From positions 1 through 28,162 of IMG/VR virus record IMGVR_UViG_3300029182_000059: 28,162 nucleotides of DNA; one strand, given 5' to 3'. Shown here one piece after another: positions 26,603 to 28,162 of this stretch. The notes below the pieces were generated by a model. The model worked only from the letters and a program-made list of their open reading frames with translations, did no database searches and was not told where the DNA came from. Origin of the DNA: a virus. Within the stretch, counting starts at the first letter, position 1. Every line of letters starts with the position of its first letter. The position numbers and the translations under genes were made by a program.

Positions 26603-28162
26603 ATGAAAAAGATAACGAAAATCGATGAACTGACAAGATCACAGTTGTCGAAAAACAAGCTTCGAGTGGCCGCATATGCCAGGGTTTCAACAGATAGCGA
26701 TGAACAGTTAGAAAGCCTTAAAGCTCAGCGGGAGCACTATGAAAACTACATCAAATCCAATCCAGAATGGGAGTTTGCAGGGCTTTATTATGACGAAGGG
26801 ATTTCAGGGACGAAAAAGGAAAAACGACCTGAGCTTCTTCGCATGATTCGCGATTGTGAAAGTAATCGTGTTGATTTTATTATCACCAAATCTATAAGCC
26901 GGTTTGCACGTAATACCATGGATTGTTTAGAACTGGTAAGACAGCTCTTAAATATTGGTGTTTTCATTTATTTTGAAAAGGAAAATCTAAACACAGGTGA
27001 TATGGAAGGTGAGTTAATGCTTTCTATTTTATCTGGGTTTGCGGCAGAAGAGTCCGCATCCATTTCACAGAATATGACATGGTCAATCAGCAAAAAATTT
27101 CAAAATGGCAGTTTCATTATTGGCAGTCCCCCTTATGGGTATGCCAATGTGAATAGTGAGATGGTCATCGTTCCAGAAGAAGCAGAAGTTGTTAAGCGCA
27201 TTTTTTCAGAGTGCCTTTCAGGTAAAGGTGGAAGTGTGATTGCAAAGGGCCTTAACAGGGACAAGATTCCTGCAAGAAGAGGTAATCATTGGAGCACAGG
27301 AACAGTGATTGATATGCTCCGAAATGAAAAATACAAAGGGGATGCGCTTTTCCAAAAGACTTACACGGATAACAACTTCAATCGACGGCCTAATAAAGGT
27401 GAGAAAGACCAATTTTACTGCAAGAATCATCATGAGCCTATCGTCAGCAAAGAAGTGTTTTCTAAGGCACAAAAGCTGATCACACAAAGAGCGAAGAGTA
27501 AGGCTGTTAACAAAAAGGCTTATCAGAATAGATATGTATTAAGCGGTAAAATCATCTGTGGAGAGTGTGGGTCCACGTTTAGGAGAAAAACAAACTACTC
27601 TGCTGGCAGAAGTTATATTGCCTGGAGCTGCATAGGGCATATTGAAGACAAGAACAGCTGCTCCATGCTGTTCCTGCGTGATGGAGAGATAAAGGCAACC
27701 TTTGCCACCATGATGAATAAGCTTGCCTACAGCAGAAAGATTATCCTTGGGCCACTTTATGATGCTATAAGTAAAAACCAAGAAGAGTGCGACCTTGAAA
27801 GAATTGATGCTATCGATAAGCGAATGGAGCAATTGACCGAAGAGCGCAATACGCTTATTGGCCTTATGACAAAAGGGTTTCTTGAACCAGCACTTTTTAA
27901 CAAGGAACGAAATGCACTGGATAGCGAAATAAAAAATCTAACCACTGAGAAGACAAACCTGGTCATGTCATTTACAAGTGGAACATCACAGGCTGATGAG
28001 GTAAAGGCGATTCTTGAGTATGTTTCAAAAGATAAGTTTGATGGCAATTATACGGACGAGGCATTTGAAAAGTATGTAGAAAACATCATTGTAAATTCAA
28101 GGGATGAACTAACATTTAAATTAAAATGTGGGCCTTCTCTTAAAGAAAGGGTGGTGAGGTAA
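26603..28162 (+). CDS. Large serine recombinase (probable phage integrase)
   Basis: 519 residues. N-terminal resolvase catalytic domain: AAYARVSTDSDEQ has the nucleophile Ser29 with Arg27, and ITKSISRFARN and SILSGFAAEES give the further catalytic arginine region. The recombinase domain spans about 165-290 (PPYGYANVN, GNHWSTGTVIDMLRNEKYKG), then a zinc beta-ribbon with CGECG and later cysteines (about 310-355), and a C-terminal coiled-coil (RIDAIDKRMEQLTEERNTL). It should carry out site-specific integration and excision. GAGG lies 7 nt before the ATG. The stop coincides with the end of the window. Clostridia often carry such genes in pairs or trios, so a second one may follow. Confidence 0.93.
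   Translation: MKKITKIDELTRSQLSKNKLRVAAYARVSTDSDEQLESLKAQREHYENYIKSNPEWEFAGLYYDEGISGTKKEKRPELLRMIRDCESNRVDFIITKSISRFARNTMDCLELVRQLLNIGVFIYFEKENLNTGDMEGELMLSILSGFAAEESASISQNMTWSISKKFQNGSFIIGSPPYGYANVNSEMVIVPEEAEVVKRIFSECLSGKGGSVIAKGLNRDKIPARRGNHWSTGTVIDMLRNEKYKGDALFQKTYTDNNFNRRPNKGEKDQFYCKNHHEPIVSKEVFSKAQKLITQRAKSKAVNKKAYQNRYVLSGKIICGECGSTFRRKTNYSAGRSYIAWSCIGHIEDKNSCSMLFLRDGEIKATFATMMNKLAYSRKIILGPLYDAISKNQEECDLERIDAIDKRMEQLTEERNTLIGLMTKGFLEPALFNKERNALDSEIKNLTTEKTNLVMSFTSGTSQADEVKAILEYVSKDKFDGNYTDEAFEKYVENIIVNSRDELTFKLKCGPSLKERVVR

Overview
The window looks like most of a temperate siphophage genome (a prophage) integrated in a low-GC Gram-positive host, most likely a member of Clostridia (Bacillota). 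The reasons are strong GGAGG-type ribosome binding sites, gene order, HK97-type head genes, a phi13-type tail protein, a VapE-like replication ATPase, VRR-NUC and SNF2 genes, a DUF1492-like late regulator, and a large serine recombinase of the kind common in Clostridia mobile elements. No host housekeeping gene, rRNA, tRNA or CRISPR array was seen.

Layout. (1) 1-9856, minus strand: the late module read right to left, comprising small and large terminase, portal, ClpP-like protease, major capsid, head fiber-like protein, connector, head-tail adaptor, HK97 gp10-like protein, tail completion protein, major tail protein with an Ig-like domain, and a tail assembly chaperone with a clear programmed -1 frameshift signal. 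After the chaperone comes about 300 bp of hairpin-rich non-coding DNA and a HigBA-type toxin-antitoxin pair. The tape measure, tail tip and lysis genes are not in the window. (2) 9917-15368: an accessory block between the terminases and the HNH gene. It holds small unknown proteins, an AbrB-like regulator (the only plus-strand gene here), a gamma-glutamylcyclotransferase, an amidoligase, a second protein that aligns along most of the amidoligase but has lost its active-site strands, and a ParB-methyltransferase fusion. (3) 15668-21872, minus strand: HNH endonuclease, DUF1492-like regulator, two small proteins, SNF2 helicase, VRR-NUC nuclease, an iteron-like repeat field and a VapE-type primase/helicase. 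(4) 22153-26257: a 4.1-kb transposable element with three tyrosine recombinase genes (recombinase-in-trio, RIT, type) and matching 31-bp terminal inverted repeats. (5) 26286-28162, plus strand: an attenuator-like hairpin, a SHOCT-like small gene and a large serine recombinase, the probable phage integrase.

How it works together. A promoter-like element (TTGCTA-type box, 17 bp, GATATA, with TTTAGAGT just before GATATA) occurs five times: before the amidoligase, the amidoligase-like paralog, the 12343 gene pair, the 10132 gene, and on the other strand before the serine recombinase. It ties the accessory cassette and the integrase into one apparent regulon. The amidoligase, cyclotransferase and degenerate paralog form the most interesting candidate system. 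Amidoligases build peptide or amide linkages and cyclotransferases break gamma-glutamyl linkages, so the phage may make and remove a modification on a protein, metabolite or cell-wall component. Several intrinsic terminators lie inside or just before the late operon, which suggests antitermination or graded expression. The RIT element lies where other phages of this type carry further early genes, and both of its ends contain outward-facing promoter-like sequences.
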